Assembly (NCBI GenBank): GCA_905147135.1
Contig: LR990050.1
Span: 10,290,001-10,354,000, forward strand
Direction of reading: 5' to 3'
Source of the DNA: Blastobasis lacticolella
Taxonomy: Eukaryota; Arthropoda; Insecta; Lepidoptera; Blastobasidae
Length of the DNA: 64,000 bases
This document shows, piece after piece, positions 1 to 10,429 of this stretch. The notes beneath the pieces are model-generated. The model was not told where the DNA came from. It saw only the letters and a list, made by a program, of their open reading frames with translations, and did no database searches. The first letter of the stretch is position 1, and every line of letters begins with the position of its first letter. The translations under genes were made by a program, and so were the position numbers.

Positions 1-199
1 ACTTATATTGTCTATCAGCCTAGTCACCGCTCTGCCACCGTGTAAGTCCGCCGAGTAGTCGCGTCTTGTCCGGCTAGTAGCAGCCAGACACATACACCGT
101 ACCGTCGTATATACTTTACGCCCTTACTGGGCTATTCGATCAATGTTTATAAGGTATGATAGTGTAAAAGTTACGTCACAAGGAAAGTGAATGCAGGGT

Positions 200-490
200 G
201 CAATACAAGAAGGTGTCCAAAAAGGCACGTAATAGAGAAATGCTCGATCTAACATTAATGTATGGAAGCGAAAGTTGGGTATGGTAAAAGAAGCATGAAA
301 GAAGGATAAATGCAATAAAAATGAGAGCGTTAAGAAGTATTTATCAATGATGATTGAATTGAGGAATAAATTACGGAAGTACGGGTTAGCGGAATAAGGG
401 AACGTACTGGCGTGACAGTAAATGTCATAATGTCATAAGAGAGAATGAACGAGACGAGATTAAAGAAAAATACATAGAGAACTGGAAAAA
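200..490 (+). repeat. Decayed non-LTR retrotransposon fragment (RT C-terminus)
   Basis: Broken reading frames give 'LMYGSESWVW', then 'KKHERRINAIKMRALRS' and later 'RMNETRLKKN', separated by stops and frame changes. This order matches the region just after the reverse transcriptase domain of a common insect LINE type (YGSE.W...RIN..EMR.LRS...ERM.E.RL). No intact frame remains. The flanking 1-200 and 490-870 show nothing I can assign. Confidence 0.6.
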
Positions 491-869
491 TACCAGTCCC
501 CACTGCAAAAAGGAGTGACGTTATGTATTGTCTCTTACTATGTACTTAGAAATGGCTTTTTACTTTGTCTGTAAATGTGTCTTACAGTTTATTTCGTACG
601 GCTGATACTTCTTATAAAATTAAAAATTGGTTATTTAAAGGTATAATTTGGAAATATATCGAAATTTGTGATACTAATGTAAGTATACCTACTTTCTTTT
701 TAATCGAATTGAACTAAAACGGCCCACGGGAACAAAAGATGGTAAGTTACATTGCCTTTATCATTCGATCCGGACTCAGTCACCCAGACATAAACGTGCA
801 TCTAAGAGACACCTAAGCCAACACGATGTAACACGAAATTAGAGCAGTGGCAACTCAGAGCCGGGTAAA

Positions 870-1175
870 TAGAGCAGACCGCGTCTATTTGCCATGTGCA
901 GGCCCGAGCCCCGATAGCTCTTTATAGTTAGCGTTAGATCTGCGAAGGGGAAGATATCGGAGGACAGGACCTCGCTGCTTGTCAAAGTGGCCGCCGGCTG
1001 TTTGAACAACTAATGAGCGGCTCCCTGGAGACGGGTGTTTGCCCGCCCCGCTCCTCGGCCTGCGTTTTTCGCCAAGGTTGGCCGACCTCCGCCCCGCGCC
1101 CCCCGCCGCCCCGCGGCCGCCCAAGACGCTCCGCGGTCTGTTTGCCCACCACTCGGTGTCGTATCGGACTTTCGA
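870..1175. other. GC-rich island of unknown nature
   Basis: A stretch rich in G+C and CpG in otherwise AT-rich DNA. Reading frames are open on both strands only because of the composition, and no protein family is recognisable. It could be a promoter-associated island or the 5' exon of a gene lying to the left, but no splice site or start context decides this. Confidence 0.3.
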
Positions 1176-1524
1176 GTGTAAATTGGAAAATTGTAAATCT
1201 ATGTAGAGATCAAGGACATGGTATGTATTTATGCGTCCTTTTGTGTATTATTTTCGGTGTAGACGCGGTTCTTTTATACTTCCGACGAAAAAATTGGGTT
1301 TTACAGGTTTAGCGAGTGGATCTGCATCGATTTAGATGCAGTTTTCTTTTTTAAAAAGCCAAATTAATCGAAATGGTTGTTAGCTTTGTTTCATTAAAAT
1401 CAGTTCTACTGAAAACTACAGTTTAGGTAATATTTGAGTATATCCACTTGGCCCCCGGGTTTCGACATTTTTCCGTCGGTTAGATTTAAGATTATGTAGG
1501 TATTACTTACGTAAATATCTTATT

Positions 1525-1600
1525 GAGGAGGGTCAAGTCCAGCAGCGGACTGTGACGGGCTGCTGAAGTGATGTTGTGGTGATGCTCTAGATGTACATAT
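1525..1600 (+). repeat. RTE-type LINE 3' end remnant
   Basis: Contains 'aagtccagcagcggac' followed by a degenerate G/T/A-rich tail. Related phrases occur at 4138-4270 (opposite strand), 22620-22665 and 46425-46480. In Lepidoptera this phrase typically closes RTE elements just before an (ATG)n tail. The flanks (1176-1524 and 1601-2034) hold nothing I recognise. Confidence 0.5.
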
Positions 1601-2034
1601 TTAGTTCACGGAAATTATTAAAAGTCCTTTCACAATTTGAACGCCATTGTAAACGTGAAATTCATTTTATCCAAAGAAACATTATAATTAAATCTAAAAC
1701 TCAAGCCATAATCTAAAACCTAAAAAACATATACCTATCCCCCTTTAGCTGCCAGTGGGGAGAGCACCCATATAGCTGGCTGCATTCCTCTGCTGAATGG
1801 CATCTTTATACGTTGGTCGAGGAACAAGCCAGCCTATGGCTACCGATGGAACGGATAATTTTATTCGAAATTTAAGAAAGGTAGGACAAAGTGGCCCTCG
1901 CAACCGTATATCAAAATCGATCAGATGACAATTTTGTTGACCTCTTAGATGCTTCCTGCTTAGTAGCTTTTGGTCATTCTGTTTAAGGATGTCTATCTCG
2001 TTCCTAGCCGTCTGAATGAGGAACATCGTGTGGA

Positions 2035-2180
2035 ACGTTCTAGAGTCGCTGGCTGGATGACGTGGTGAAGGACCTGGCCAATCTTCAAGAGGCCTAGATG
2101 GAAGGAATCAAGTCAGGATCGGCATGATTGGCGTCATTTGGTATCCGAGGCCAGGATTCACTTTGGGTCGCTGAGTCAGT
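2035..2180 (+). repeat. Decayed LINE C-terminal coding fragment
   Basis: One frame reads 'SRWLDDVVKDLANLQEA', a stop, then 'LASFGIRGQDSLWVAESVQ' and a stop. The RWLDDV..DL phrase is usual just before the end of the last ORF of many insect LINEs. The frame is interrupted twice, so this is a remnant. Confidence 0.55.
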
Positions 2181-2297
2181 GCAATAAGTAAGTAACGGCA
2201 TAGCGCGATATCATGTTCGTATCCTTTCATAATACCGCAGAGAAATAATAGGTACTGTTTTAAATAGTATTGATTGTGTTCTTACCAGCGAGTCAGG

Positions 2298-2505
2298 TCT
2301 CGACATCTCCATGGGGTGGAAATTTGGAGAATCGTTGCTTTAGCTGTGGCATTATACTAACTAGTTCACTGGTCGAGGGTAATTTGCGTTTTGCTCACCG
2401 TGTCTCGGGGGTTTGAAGGTGGGCAACGCATGGGCGATACCCTTTATGTTCCTAATGTTCATTGTCAGGAGTAACCACTTTCCATAAGATGTCGAGCTTT
2501 CCTGT
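2298..2505 (+). repeat. Lepidopteran LINE 3'-end repeat, copy 1
   Basis: Shares an ordered series of phrases with 9128-9345: a 'ggggtgg' start, 'gtgggcaacgcatgggcgat', a 'gttcctaatgt' analogue, then 'accactttccat'. Further copies are at 3740-3800 (plus) and at 34330-34420 and 39830-40085 (both inverted). The longest copy encodes a LINE C-terminus, so the family is the 3' end of a LINE. From 2520 to 3130 I see nothing assignable. Confidence 0.65.
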
Positions 2506-3137
2506 TTTTTTTTTATAAGAACCAGCCAGGCATCCATAACTAGCTAGCCATGAAAACGACCAGATTACCTATAATAATCAGGGAATCCACTCGCAGGCAA
2601 CGTATCTCTAACTATTAGTATGAAATGTCAATGAAATAATGATTTTTATGCTTTTTAGCTTCCGGAACCCACGGCGCCAGACTTTCGACATTGGATATAT
2701 TTGCGCTTGGGAATACGGGACTATAGGCCGTCCATGTTCCCATGGCACAAGAATCATGCCATCGGGTCTCTTGCCATCATCTCGCATTAGGCCCGAAGAC
2801 TCTAATATACATAGAGGGCACGTTGATGATAACAATAGCCCGCTGTATGAGAATGACGCGATAAACGGCCGGCACAAGCGATCCATCTATGCGCCGCAGT
2901 TTCAACGACGTGGTTCCGTCTAACTATATCCCAACCGAAGGTATACCGCCAACCTAAAACTATTGCCATCAAGATGCAATCTTTAAATTTTTTATGCAAT
3001 ATATCAATTACGATCGAACAGATCGTAGTACGTTCAAAGGTACCCTATCTACCTACTACCCAATATCTTGTAACCGTACCCAGTAGCGTAGGTACTCGAA
3101 TCTCAAACATCTCAATCACCAAGTAATTACACTCGTC

Positions 3138-3302
3138 ATGAAAACATCGGCGGCAGAGGTTGATGTCTTGGCTAATGGCGGCGCACTCGCAATCATGGCG
3201 GGCGGTGCTCCATCAATCATATGGGCTCAGGTGCAGCTTCCGTCACCCGCCCGCGCCCCGCACGCCGCGGCTCCCCCGCCGCTGCAGACGGTACGACACT
3301 GA
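3138..3302 (+). other. Short GC-rich open frame, possible exon
   Basis: An ATG opens 54 codons rich in Ala and Pro (starting MKTSAAEVDVLANGG, containing VQLPSPARAP) inside a local GC peak. Possible donors lie after 'gct cag' and after 'cag acg', neither of them strong. No family is recognised. It could be a first exon of a gene to the right, but no following exon was found, so it may be chance. Confidence 0.2.
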
Positions 3303-3739
3303 TTTTATATTATGTACCTACTAAACCTCGAGCGTTTCTTCTGATATTTTTGTGACATCCTGGGAGTTTGGTGAAGATACTGAAACATAGAAACTGGTTT
3401 CTTTACTGATTCCGCGCGCGGCCGGTGCAGCTCTGTGCACTCTTATTGCCTCGGCGTTACTTTACATTGTAATATTGGGTGACTTATTTTACCTATGAAA
3501 TTTGGTTTTGTTCGCAATCACACATTCGCTCAAATATTTTTAATTATACCTACAAAGTTTAATCGTAATCGAGTTGGCCAATTCCAAGAAATTGAAATAT
3601 TTGCTTGTATGATAATTCTAGTTTTCGTCATTTCGCCATCAATAATTTCATAGGTAAGGACTAAGGATTTTATTTATGTGTTGGCGAAGTAAACTTCAAA
3701 AAACGAGCCTACACAAAGGTATCTCAAAGTGGCTGGCAA

Positions 3740-3800
3740 AGTGATAACTTTCCATCAAGTAATCCGCTTGCTCGTTTGCCTCCCTTTGTTATAAATAAAC
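3740..3800 (+). repeat. Lepidopteran LINE 3'-end repeat, short copy
   Basis: Reads 'gataactttccatcaagtaa' then 'gcttgctcgtttgcctccc', the terminal part of the same family as 2298-2505 and 9128-9345. The stretch 3801-4137 shows only AT-rich sequence and simple 'ctagctagctaactagc' runs. Confidence 0.6.
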
Positions 3801-4137
3801 TGCAAAACTTAACCTATCGCACCATATGTATAAATTAGTTTATACAACTTACGCAAAAATCCAGATCTGTTCTCCGTGTACGTTATTGCGTGTGTGACAT
3901 TGCTGAAAATTCTAGCTGTAAGGCTGTAGCCCACTAACAGAATTTTAATAAAAAGTCTGACTTGATCACTAACTACTCAACAGGGTTGGATTACACAGAG
4001 ATCGAGAAATAGGTGCTCTTGCCATGAAGGTAGCTAACTTTTCAATCTAGCTAGCTAGCTAACTAGCAACTTACAAACTAACCCAACATTTAGAAAAAGT
4101 GCTATCGTACACAGAAAACTGAGACATATGTTAAAAA

Positions 4138-4270
4138 TTCATCATCATCTTTTCAGCCACATCGCGTCCACTGCTGGACATAGGCTCTCAAGCCATGCAC
4201 ATCGATCGGCTCGTGGCTCTTGTCATACGTCCATCTCGTACTCGACCGTCCACGCTTCGATTTCCTATAC
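4138..4270 (-). repeat. RTE-type LINE 3' end, minus strand
   Basis: On the plus strand it starts with 'catcatcatc' and continues to 'gtccactgctggacatagg', the inverted form of an (ATG)n-tailed RTE end. It lies alone and 5'-truncated. Nothing assignable follows from 4280 to 4710. Confidence 0.6.
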
Positions 4271-4710
4271 TCAACTTATTCGACTATTAATCCTTCATAA
4301 ACTAAATTTAACAGTACCTAGTTTTATACTGAACGGCACACCGGCAATTTTTGTGCTCACTTGCTGATTTTTTAATGAAGGGTGGGGGAAGGTTGGACAT
4401 TTGTTTTATCGTCGAATGAATCTTTTTAACGACATTTAACCACTTATCATATTTCTAACTTTTATACGTTTTCAAAAATACATGTTTTACGTGACACCTT
4501 TTTTATGGAGTTGGGACGACGAGGAAGACATAACGATAACGAGTCAATGATTAGTTAGTTAATTTCGATGTTCACTTTATAATCTATGTTTATAAGCTTA
4601 CAAATTGAAAATTCTCGGAACTCTCTTTCAGGAATCAAATACCTATCGCTATTATTTTTTATCAATGAGCAGTTTTCCAATAGGTATCTAAAGCATTCCT
4701 AACCACTTAC

Positions 4711-5025
4711 TAGATGGCGCCTCGACAATTTTGATAATTGATAATCGCTTGAAATAGGTTCTTAGCAATATAAACACTGGGTACGTTGTATTGGATGATA
4801 TTGTATTTGTCAATAGTTTTCAACCATTTTAGAGGTTGTAATATTAATGGAACATAGTGCCAACTTCTATAAATATATATTTTTACATTTCGTTCCACCT
4901 TTAATAGTTATGTTTATATTAATAAACATTTTATTTTTAAGTTTAGTAGTAGTTGGCTGCATGAAATCACTGCCACCAACATCCAGATTAAAAAAAGATT
5001 ACCAAAATTGTAGGAGCGCCATCTA
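4711..5025. mobile_element. MITE with ~27-bp inverted ends
   Basis: The left end 'tagatggcgcctcgacaatt' and the right end, read on the opposite strand ('tagatggcgctcctacaatt'), match over about 27 bp with few changes. TA stands at both outer edges, consistent with a TA target duplication as in Tc1/mariner-like elements. The 315-bp interior is AT-rich and has no long frame. Confidence 0.75.
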
Positions 5026-5032
5026 TTGATGC

Positions 5033-5620
5033 TTTTTGAAACCAACTATCAATACCTACCGGAAAACTCTTCAATGGAAAACTCTTTTCCTAATTTTTAT
5101 TAATGATTTAGCCACTAAAATCTGTCATTCTAAATTCTATTTTTTTGCGGATGACTTAAACATATTTAAGATTATTCGGTCGCCAGTGGATTCTATTCTT
5201 CTGCAGAGAGACCTAGGTGCTGTTTCCGATTGGTCACTTGAGAACGGGCTACCTCTCAACATTGATAAATGTAAGCATATTAAGTTCACTAAAAAGAAGT
5301 CCCCGCTTAGAACTTAATATTCAATAAATGGCCATGTTCTGAATGAGGTTAGTCAAATAAGGGATCTTGGTATTGTAATTGATTCTAAACTATCATTTAA
5401 TCCACATATCGATGTTATTATAAATAGATCGTTTCGAATGTTGGGATTTGTTTGGAGGAACTGCAAGAGTATTAAAAGTATTTCTGCGCTTATATATGTC
5501 TACAACGTTGGTACGTAGCATCTTGGAATATTGTTCTTGTGTCTGGAATCCACAATACGAAAACCATATATCCAGAATTGAGAGAATACAGAAACGTTTC
5601 ATGTTCTTCTTAACGGTCCA
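5033..5620 (+). pseudogene. LINE reverse transcriptase fragment, first part
   Basis: Starts inside the RT domain with 'LFLIFINDL', then 'FFADDLNIF' (the F/YADD catalytic box), 'CKHIKFTKKKS' and 'IRDLGIVIDSKLSFNPHI'. It ends at 'VRSILEYCSCVWNPQYENH' and 'RIERIQKRF'. The order matches the intact-looking element at 38.08-38.92 kb, a jockey/CR1-like LINE with an APE-type endonuclease. There are frame changes near 5317 and 5450. The element is 5'-truncated, and its coding sequence resumes at 7095 after an insertion. Confidence 0.8.
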
Positions 5621-5626
5621 CTTATA

Positions 5627-7094
5627 CGCCTCTTGGATATCGTGGCGAAGCTACGGCAACGCCATCGGTCGGTTAACGGCGGCAACTCGAGGTCGTTTTT
5701 CTCGTAGACGTGAACATATGATTCGCATAAAAGTCACCGCACGTTTTGGATGTTTGCTTATTATAACAAAAAAAATCGTTATTATGAGCCAAACAATTAT
5801 TAAGTGTGGATTTCAGAATATTTACGCAGACTTTTTTCGCGGAAAATCTGTGTCGAAAGGTAAGTAATTACACGAACCATGAAATATTCTTTCAAATTCA
5901 TTGTATATATAATTTTTACCACGTATTCATTTGATTGTAAGATAGCTTATCGTATTGCTAATAACAGGATGTTAACTTTATTGAAAAATATAGGGCATCA
6001 ACTTTTCCAAAGCCATCATGTTCAGGAGGTTGTCGAAATCCGTGATGGTGGAGAAGGAATCATCCGTGGAAAAGTAATACCGCAGACCAGAGTAAGTAAT
6101 CGACCGTACGACGTGAAACTAGTGGTATGTATTAATTATTAATTATAAAATGAATTCATAGTTGAGTAATAATGTAAACAAATATATTTTCAGTAACTTT
6201 TCAACCATTCATGCAATTTAGAAATGGAAAATGAAGATATATTTCTTTATCAAAGAAATATATATGTATATTGAAGGAATAAGTATCGTTCGGAAATGTG
6301 GAACCGATAATAATTTCATTTATTTACTTATTTATGATTTCATTGTCTTGCATCTACAATATATTATAGATACTAAAACAATGAAATAAAAAATAACTTG
6401 CACGTGAAACTCTAAAAAATTTCAGATTTATAATTAAAAATGATTAACATTCTGCATGTTGGTTTCGATTTTGTTTTGTGCTGGTTTTGGTGCGTGTATT
6501 ACTTGAAAACATGGAATACCGAAAAACACAATAATGAATTTTGAATGCTGCATATTTTGTTTAGCAATTCATGTGTGTACATACACGTTAGTGTAAATTT
6601 TTTGTGTTCTTTTTCCCGCTCTTCCCGTTTTTTCCCCTATAGGAACTGATTGTATGAACCTCGATTGTACAGTACGAAGGACAGAATGCACTTGCAAGGC
6701 GGGTTTATCGGTTCGAGGTTGCAAACATGTAGCAGCGGTCTATATTTTTATAAATAATGAATGTACGCAATCGAAAACCGATCAACCGCAATGATGGAAT
6801 CAGCCTCAAGAAAGTCAAGTGGAAAAATATAAAAAAGGTTGCACTATCGCTCAAATGTTCCCAGGTGAGGAACATCTGATTGATTGTAATGCAACGTATA
6901 CATTCAACGACGTCCAAAAGGTACCAGTATGTAACAGTAACCCGTACCACCCATTTTTTCTTGTTTCAGAGCACTTTTTAATGCATTTAACTGGTTGAAT
7001 AATAACGTAAACCGTACAGCTGATCGCACGCAAAACGCCCACGAGTTGCCAAAATCTGCCACATCGCCGCGCCACTAGCGTTATCCAAGAGGCC
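5627..7094 (+). mobile_element. TIR-bounded DNA element carrying SWIM-domain coding sequence
   Basis: The outer ends are inverted repeats. The left end reads 'cgcctcttggatatcg' and the right end, read inverted, 'ggcctcttggataacg'. Weaker matches continue inward over about 70 bp (TGGCG, GGCA, GGCAACTCG, GTTTT). TA flanks both ends. It splits a LINE reading frame, with C-terminal coding resuming at 7095, so it is an insertion. The interior holds apparent exons and introns (see the SWIM entry). It is not recognisable as any standard transposase. Confidence 0.7.
5787..6930 (+). pseudogene. SWIM zinc-finger protein remnant, probably three exons
   Basis: The first piece (from 5787) reads MSQTIIKCGFQNIYADFF and ends at a good 'aaggtaagt' donor. 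The second piece (about 5950-6123) carries 'HHVQEVVEIRDGGEGIIRGK' and 'PYDVKLV' before a 'gtatgt' donor. The third, after 'cccctatag' near 6642, has the zinc ligands CTCKAGLSVRGCKHVAAV (C-x-C-x8-C-x-H), then a stop codon within 'QPQ*W' and 'KYKKGCTIAQMFPGEEH'. The arrangement resembles SWIM proteins that in many invertebrates are joined to a YqaJ-like nuclease. No nuclease part was found here. Splice phases do not all agree and there is an in-frame stop, so this copy looks dead. Confidence 0.5.
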
Positions 7095-7672
7095 TATTGT
7101 CACAGCTTACCTCGTACAAGAAGCGATTGTCCCACTATAAAATGTTCACACTCCGGGATCGTCGCTGGATGTCAGACCAAATATTTCTTTTTAAAATTGT
7201 AAGGGGGTTAATCGACTGCCCATACTTGTTGAACATGGTATCTTTCTCAGTGCCTAGACGCAATGCCAGATTACTTAATTTTAGACCGTTCGCACTTAAA
7301 AGTATCGGAACGAATGTAGGTAGTAATGAAATAGTTTATAGACTGTGCAGGGAACATAACAAACTATGTAACTTCGAAAATTGTGCTGCCATACTACACT
7401 GTTCTTTATTACAATATAAAAAATATATGTATAATATACTAAATACGTCTTCTTGCCATTTACACTAACAATCATTATTTAGTTGTTGAATTTTAGTGGT
7501 GGTAGATTTAGATTTTTTTTAATTAAGAGCGATCGATTCTACTGTGAACGTAAGTTTGCCTGTTATTGGATTTAAATTTAAGTGTTTACTATTTTTCATG
7601 TAAGTAATATTTATTGTACCAAAAAGTGTAAATCTGTTGGCAAATAAATAAATAAAATAAAATAAAATAAAT
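7095..7672 (+). pseudogene. LINE fragment, second part: C-terminus, 3' UTR and AT tail
   Basis: Continues the LINE interrupted at 5620: 'LTSYKKRLSHYKMFTLRDRR', 'DQIFLFKIVRGLIDCPYLL', 'VSFSVPRRNARLL'. These correspond in order to 'LTLEKRRN', 'IVSGRLDCPELL' and 'VSLQVPSRRTRN' in the element at 38.6 kb. The frame ends at 7468. A 3' UTR runs to an (AATAA)n tail at about 7643-7672, like the tail of the full-length element. Confidence 0.75.
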
Positions 7673-8150
7673 TACTTTAATTTTCATTGACATTGAATTT
7701 TTAATTTAGATTTGCTGACTTTATTGTTTTAATTTTTATTGACATTGATTTATTGAATGTTTTAATTTCATATTGGCTGACATTTAATTGTTTAAATTTT
7801 AAATGATATTAATTCATTGTAAGTATAATTAGTTAGAATCATAATGTGTACCTAAGATTTTAGTATGCCAAATAAGACATTACCTTTATGTTACCTATGA
7901 TGACTAAATAAATTATTTTCTTTTTTTAGTTTATATTTGTACTTAATGTTAGAGAGGTAGGGCATAGCGGGGTATCACGTTTGAATTGGAGCCGCCCGAC
8001 TGGGGAAGTACCTCCACTTACAGACAGGCTTTGACAGTGGAGGGGCATTTTCCATGCCTCATTGGCTATAACACAAGGATCTAATGTAATAATCTGTAAC
8101 ATAGCTGTATTGACTATGTTCTGGCAATAAAAAGCTATTGACTTTTAAAA
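7673..8150 (+). repeat. Two further LINE-like 3' UTR pieces
   Basis: From 7679 a phrase like 'tttaatttttattgacattg' recurs about three times, and the piece ends with 'gactaaataaattatttt', a polyadenylation-like end. The next piece (about 7925-8150) holds 'cccgactggggaagtacctc' and ends 'ggcaataaaaagctattgac'. Both look like 3' ends of non-LTR elements that have lost their coding parts. No protein is visible. Confidence 0.4.
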
Positions 8151-8194
8151 CGAAATGCCGAATTAGTATGAACAATAAATAGCCTGAGCCCGAA

Positions 8195-8925
8195 GCGTAC
8201 ATTTGTATTATACAGGACATGTATGCCAATTCTGGAGCTGTCGTTAAAACTATCGTAGGTCATACTAATCCCTTCCAGATTACTGTAGGTGTTCACCAGG
8301 GTTTTGTGCTAAGCCCTTACTTGTTTTGCATTGTGCTCGATGCCCTCTCAGCGGAAATTCAGGACATGCCTTCTTGGCTTATGCAGTACGCTGACGACAT
8401 TGTACTGGTGAGCAATCTTTTTCTTAGGCAGTCTTAGGCACGATCTTGAGACCAGGGTAAACGGGCGGTTTGAAGCTGAATGTCGCCAAAACAGAGTGTA
8501 TGGCTAGCGGCAGCGCGGATCCCGACACCATCTGTATAGGTAACGAAACTATCAATAGAACAGATAAATCCAAATACCTTGGATCCGTGATGCACGAGTC
8601 TGGCGATATCGGCCCCGATGTCAAGTCCCGAATCTCTGCAGCTTGGGCCAAATGGTGGGAACTCACGGGAATTATCTGTGACCCTAAAATCCCTGTCAAG
8701 CTCAAAGGGCTTATATATAATATTATAATTAGACCTGTGGTGCTCTATGGCTGCGAGACATGGCCCAAGAAGCAATAGATTGACATCGGTGAGTAGGATG
8801 CGAGAGCCAACGGCTTACGACGCAAGGATGCCGAAGACCGAGCGAAGTGGAGAAGAATGAGTAGGAAAGTGGACCCTGGCAGAGGCCGGACTAAGTGCTA
8901 GGACGATGATGAATAAATAGCCTTA
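8195..8925 (+). pseudogene. RTE-clade LINE: RT fragment with 3' end
   Basis: Reading frames give 'FQITVGVHQGFVLSPYLF', 'MQYADDIVLV' (the YADD catalytic box), then after a frame break 'LNVAKTECM', 'SKYLGSVMHESGDI', 'RPVVLYGCETWPKKQ' and a stop. This is the RTE/BovB order of motifs. The 3' part (8800-8925) ends 'gaccctggcagaggccgg' and 'aggacgatgatgaa', the same end carried by the SINE at 45.35-46.05 kb. The element is 5'-truncated and frameshifted near 8430. Confidence 0.8.
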
Positions 8926-9127
8926 AATCAGGCTAATTATTGTGCAAATTGTTTTTGTAGCGATCGGCTCTCCTGTATCCTCAGTAGGTCATCTTCATCT
9001 AGGCGTTAGGAGCTAGGAGCGAGCTTTACAGGCTGCGCCTCTTTTATACTGTACGTGTATAAAAGTGTGAGTGTATCATCTGATACACTCGCTAATATTA
9101 CGACCTATTATATATGTTTTTCGAATT

Positions 9128-9345
9128 TTTAGAACACCTGAGTTTCTGCCTGGGGTGGGAATTCGGGGAACCGTGGCTTTGGCAGTGCAGGGATATTTGC
9201 CTTTTTGCTGCCAGAGTAACGTGTTATAGAGGTGTGCAACGCATTGGCGATACTCTCGGTGTTGCTAATGTCTATAGGCAGTGGTGACCACTTTCCATCA
9301 GGTGGCCCGCTGGCCTGTTTGGCTACTGTATGACATACAAAAAAC
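9128..9345 (+). repeat. Lepidopteran LINE 3'-end repeat, copy 2
   Basis: Carries 'gtgtgcaacgcattggcgat', 'gtgttgctaatgtctatagg' and 'gtggtgaccactttccatca' then 'ggcccgctggcctgtttgg'. It is the best preserved of the five copies noted under 2298-2505. It has no coding frame of its own. Confidence 0.7.
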
Positions 9346-9384
9346 CTCAATTCCATTCATAATAAAATTAAATTCACGATGACG

Positions 9385-9455
9385 GGGTCAGTATTTAACA
9401 TGTCGGTCTGACACGCAAGAGGTTCCGGGGTCGAATCCCGACGGGCAGAAATATA
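9385..9455 (+). repeat. tRNA-like SINE head fragment
   Basis: 'gaggttccggggtcgaatcc' is a pol III B-box (GGTTCGAATCC type) in a tRNA T-arm-like setting, followed by 'cgacgggcagaaatataa'. The tRNA-like 5' half is poorly kept and no body follows. From 9460 to 10425 I see only AT-rich sequence and a GC-richer patch at 9900-9970. Confidence 0.45.
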
Positions 9456-10429
9456 AATAATTAATTTTTTATTTCTGTTTACCGGGCTGGGTTTTTCTCC
9501 TGTCGTAAAATAAACTAAGTACCTAAATAAGTATTTAAGTAAGTACCAGTTATCTAGCATCCATCCATAGTTCAAACTTTGCTTAGTTTGTGACCATAAT
9601 ATGGCGCTGTGTAAATTCGTCCAAGCTAAAGAAATTTGTAAATTTTTTTTAATTTACAATCGATATGGAAACGGGAAATAGATTAAATATTTTTACTTTT
9701 CAGTTTTAAATAGATGTAGGACTTTTTAGATTATGTGCTACTTTTAAAAGTCTTTATAAAAACTTGAAGACTTTAGGTACTTTTGTATTCGGTTTGGGCT
9801 CCATAGAATCGCGTGTCTAAACAAACTTGTAAATAGCATAACCATTGCTGCCATCTTTTGGTAACTCTCGGCAACAGTATCTCGAAGTGTAGTAGCGAAA
9901 TAAAAGCTCGCTCGCAGTGCGAAGGACGGCTAAAGCTTCTCGCGTGCTGTCGCGCTGCGCTGTCGTGTGCTAGCGCTTCTATAAAGTTGTGTTTGAATTA
10001 CGGTAGGTGTCGCTACTATCGGTTTCGTTAATCCTGTTGGAATTGACCACTTATTATGATTTCTGTTTTAGACGATCTCAGTTTTCAATTTCGCTCTTAC
10101 GATGTTAATACGGGGATACTTCGAATTTATTTAATTTTAATAGGTAATTTATTTTAACACGATCATAAGTATCAATGTAGGTACAGGTTTCGAGCAATGG
10201 AGCAGGGAACTTTTGGTTCGTTTTATGTACCCAGGTAATTATTGCCTACAGCACACCACGACACAATAACAATTATATAAATAACAAAGAAAAAATTTCC
10301 AGGAAAAAGACATTTAAAGCAATAATTTATTAGTCTCCCATAATACTGTCGGTGCCGCGGCGGCCAGCATAATTAGTACCCACACCGCAAGTGCAGCAAA
10401 ACGCAAGAAGTGTCTTACAAGGCTTGTAT

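Noticed and set aside
885..1312. Overlapping frames of 79-99 codons in the GC island
   Set aside because: Open on both strands from composition alone. No conserved motif.
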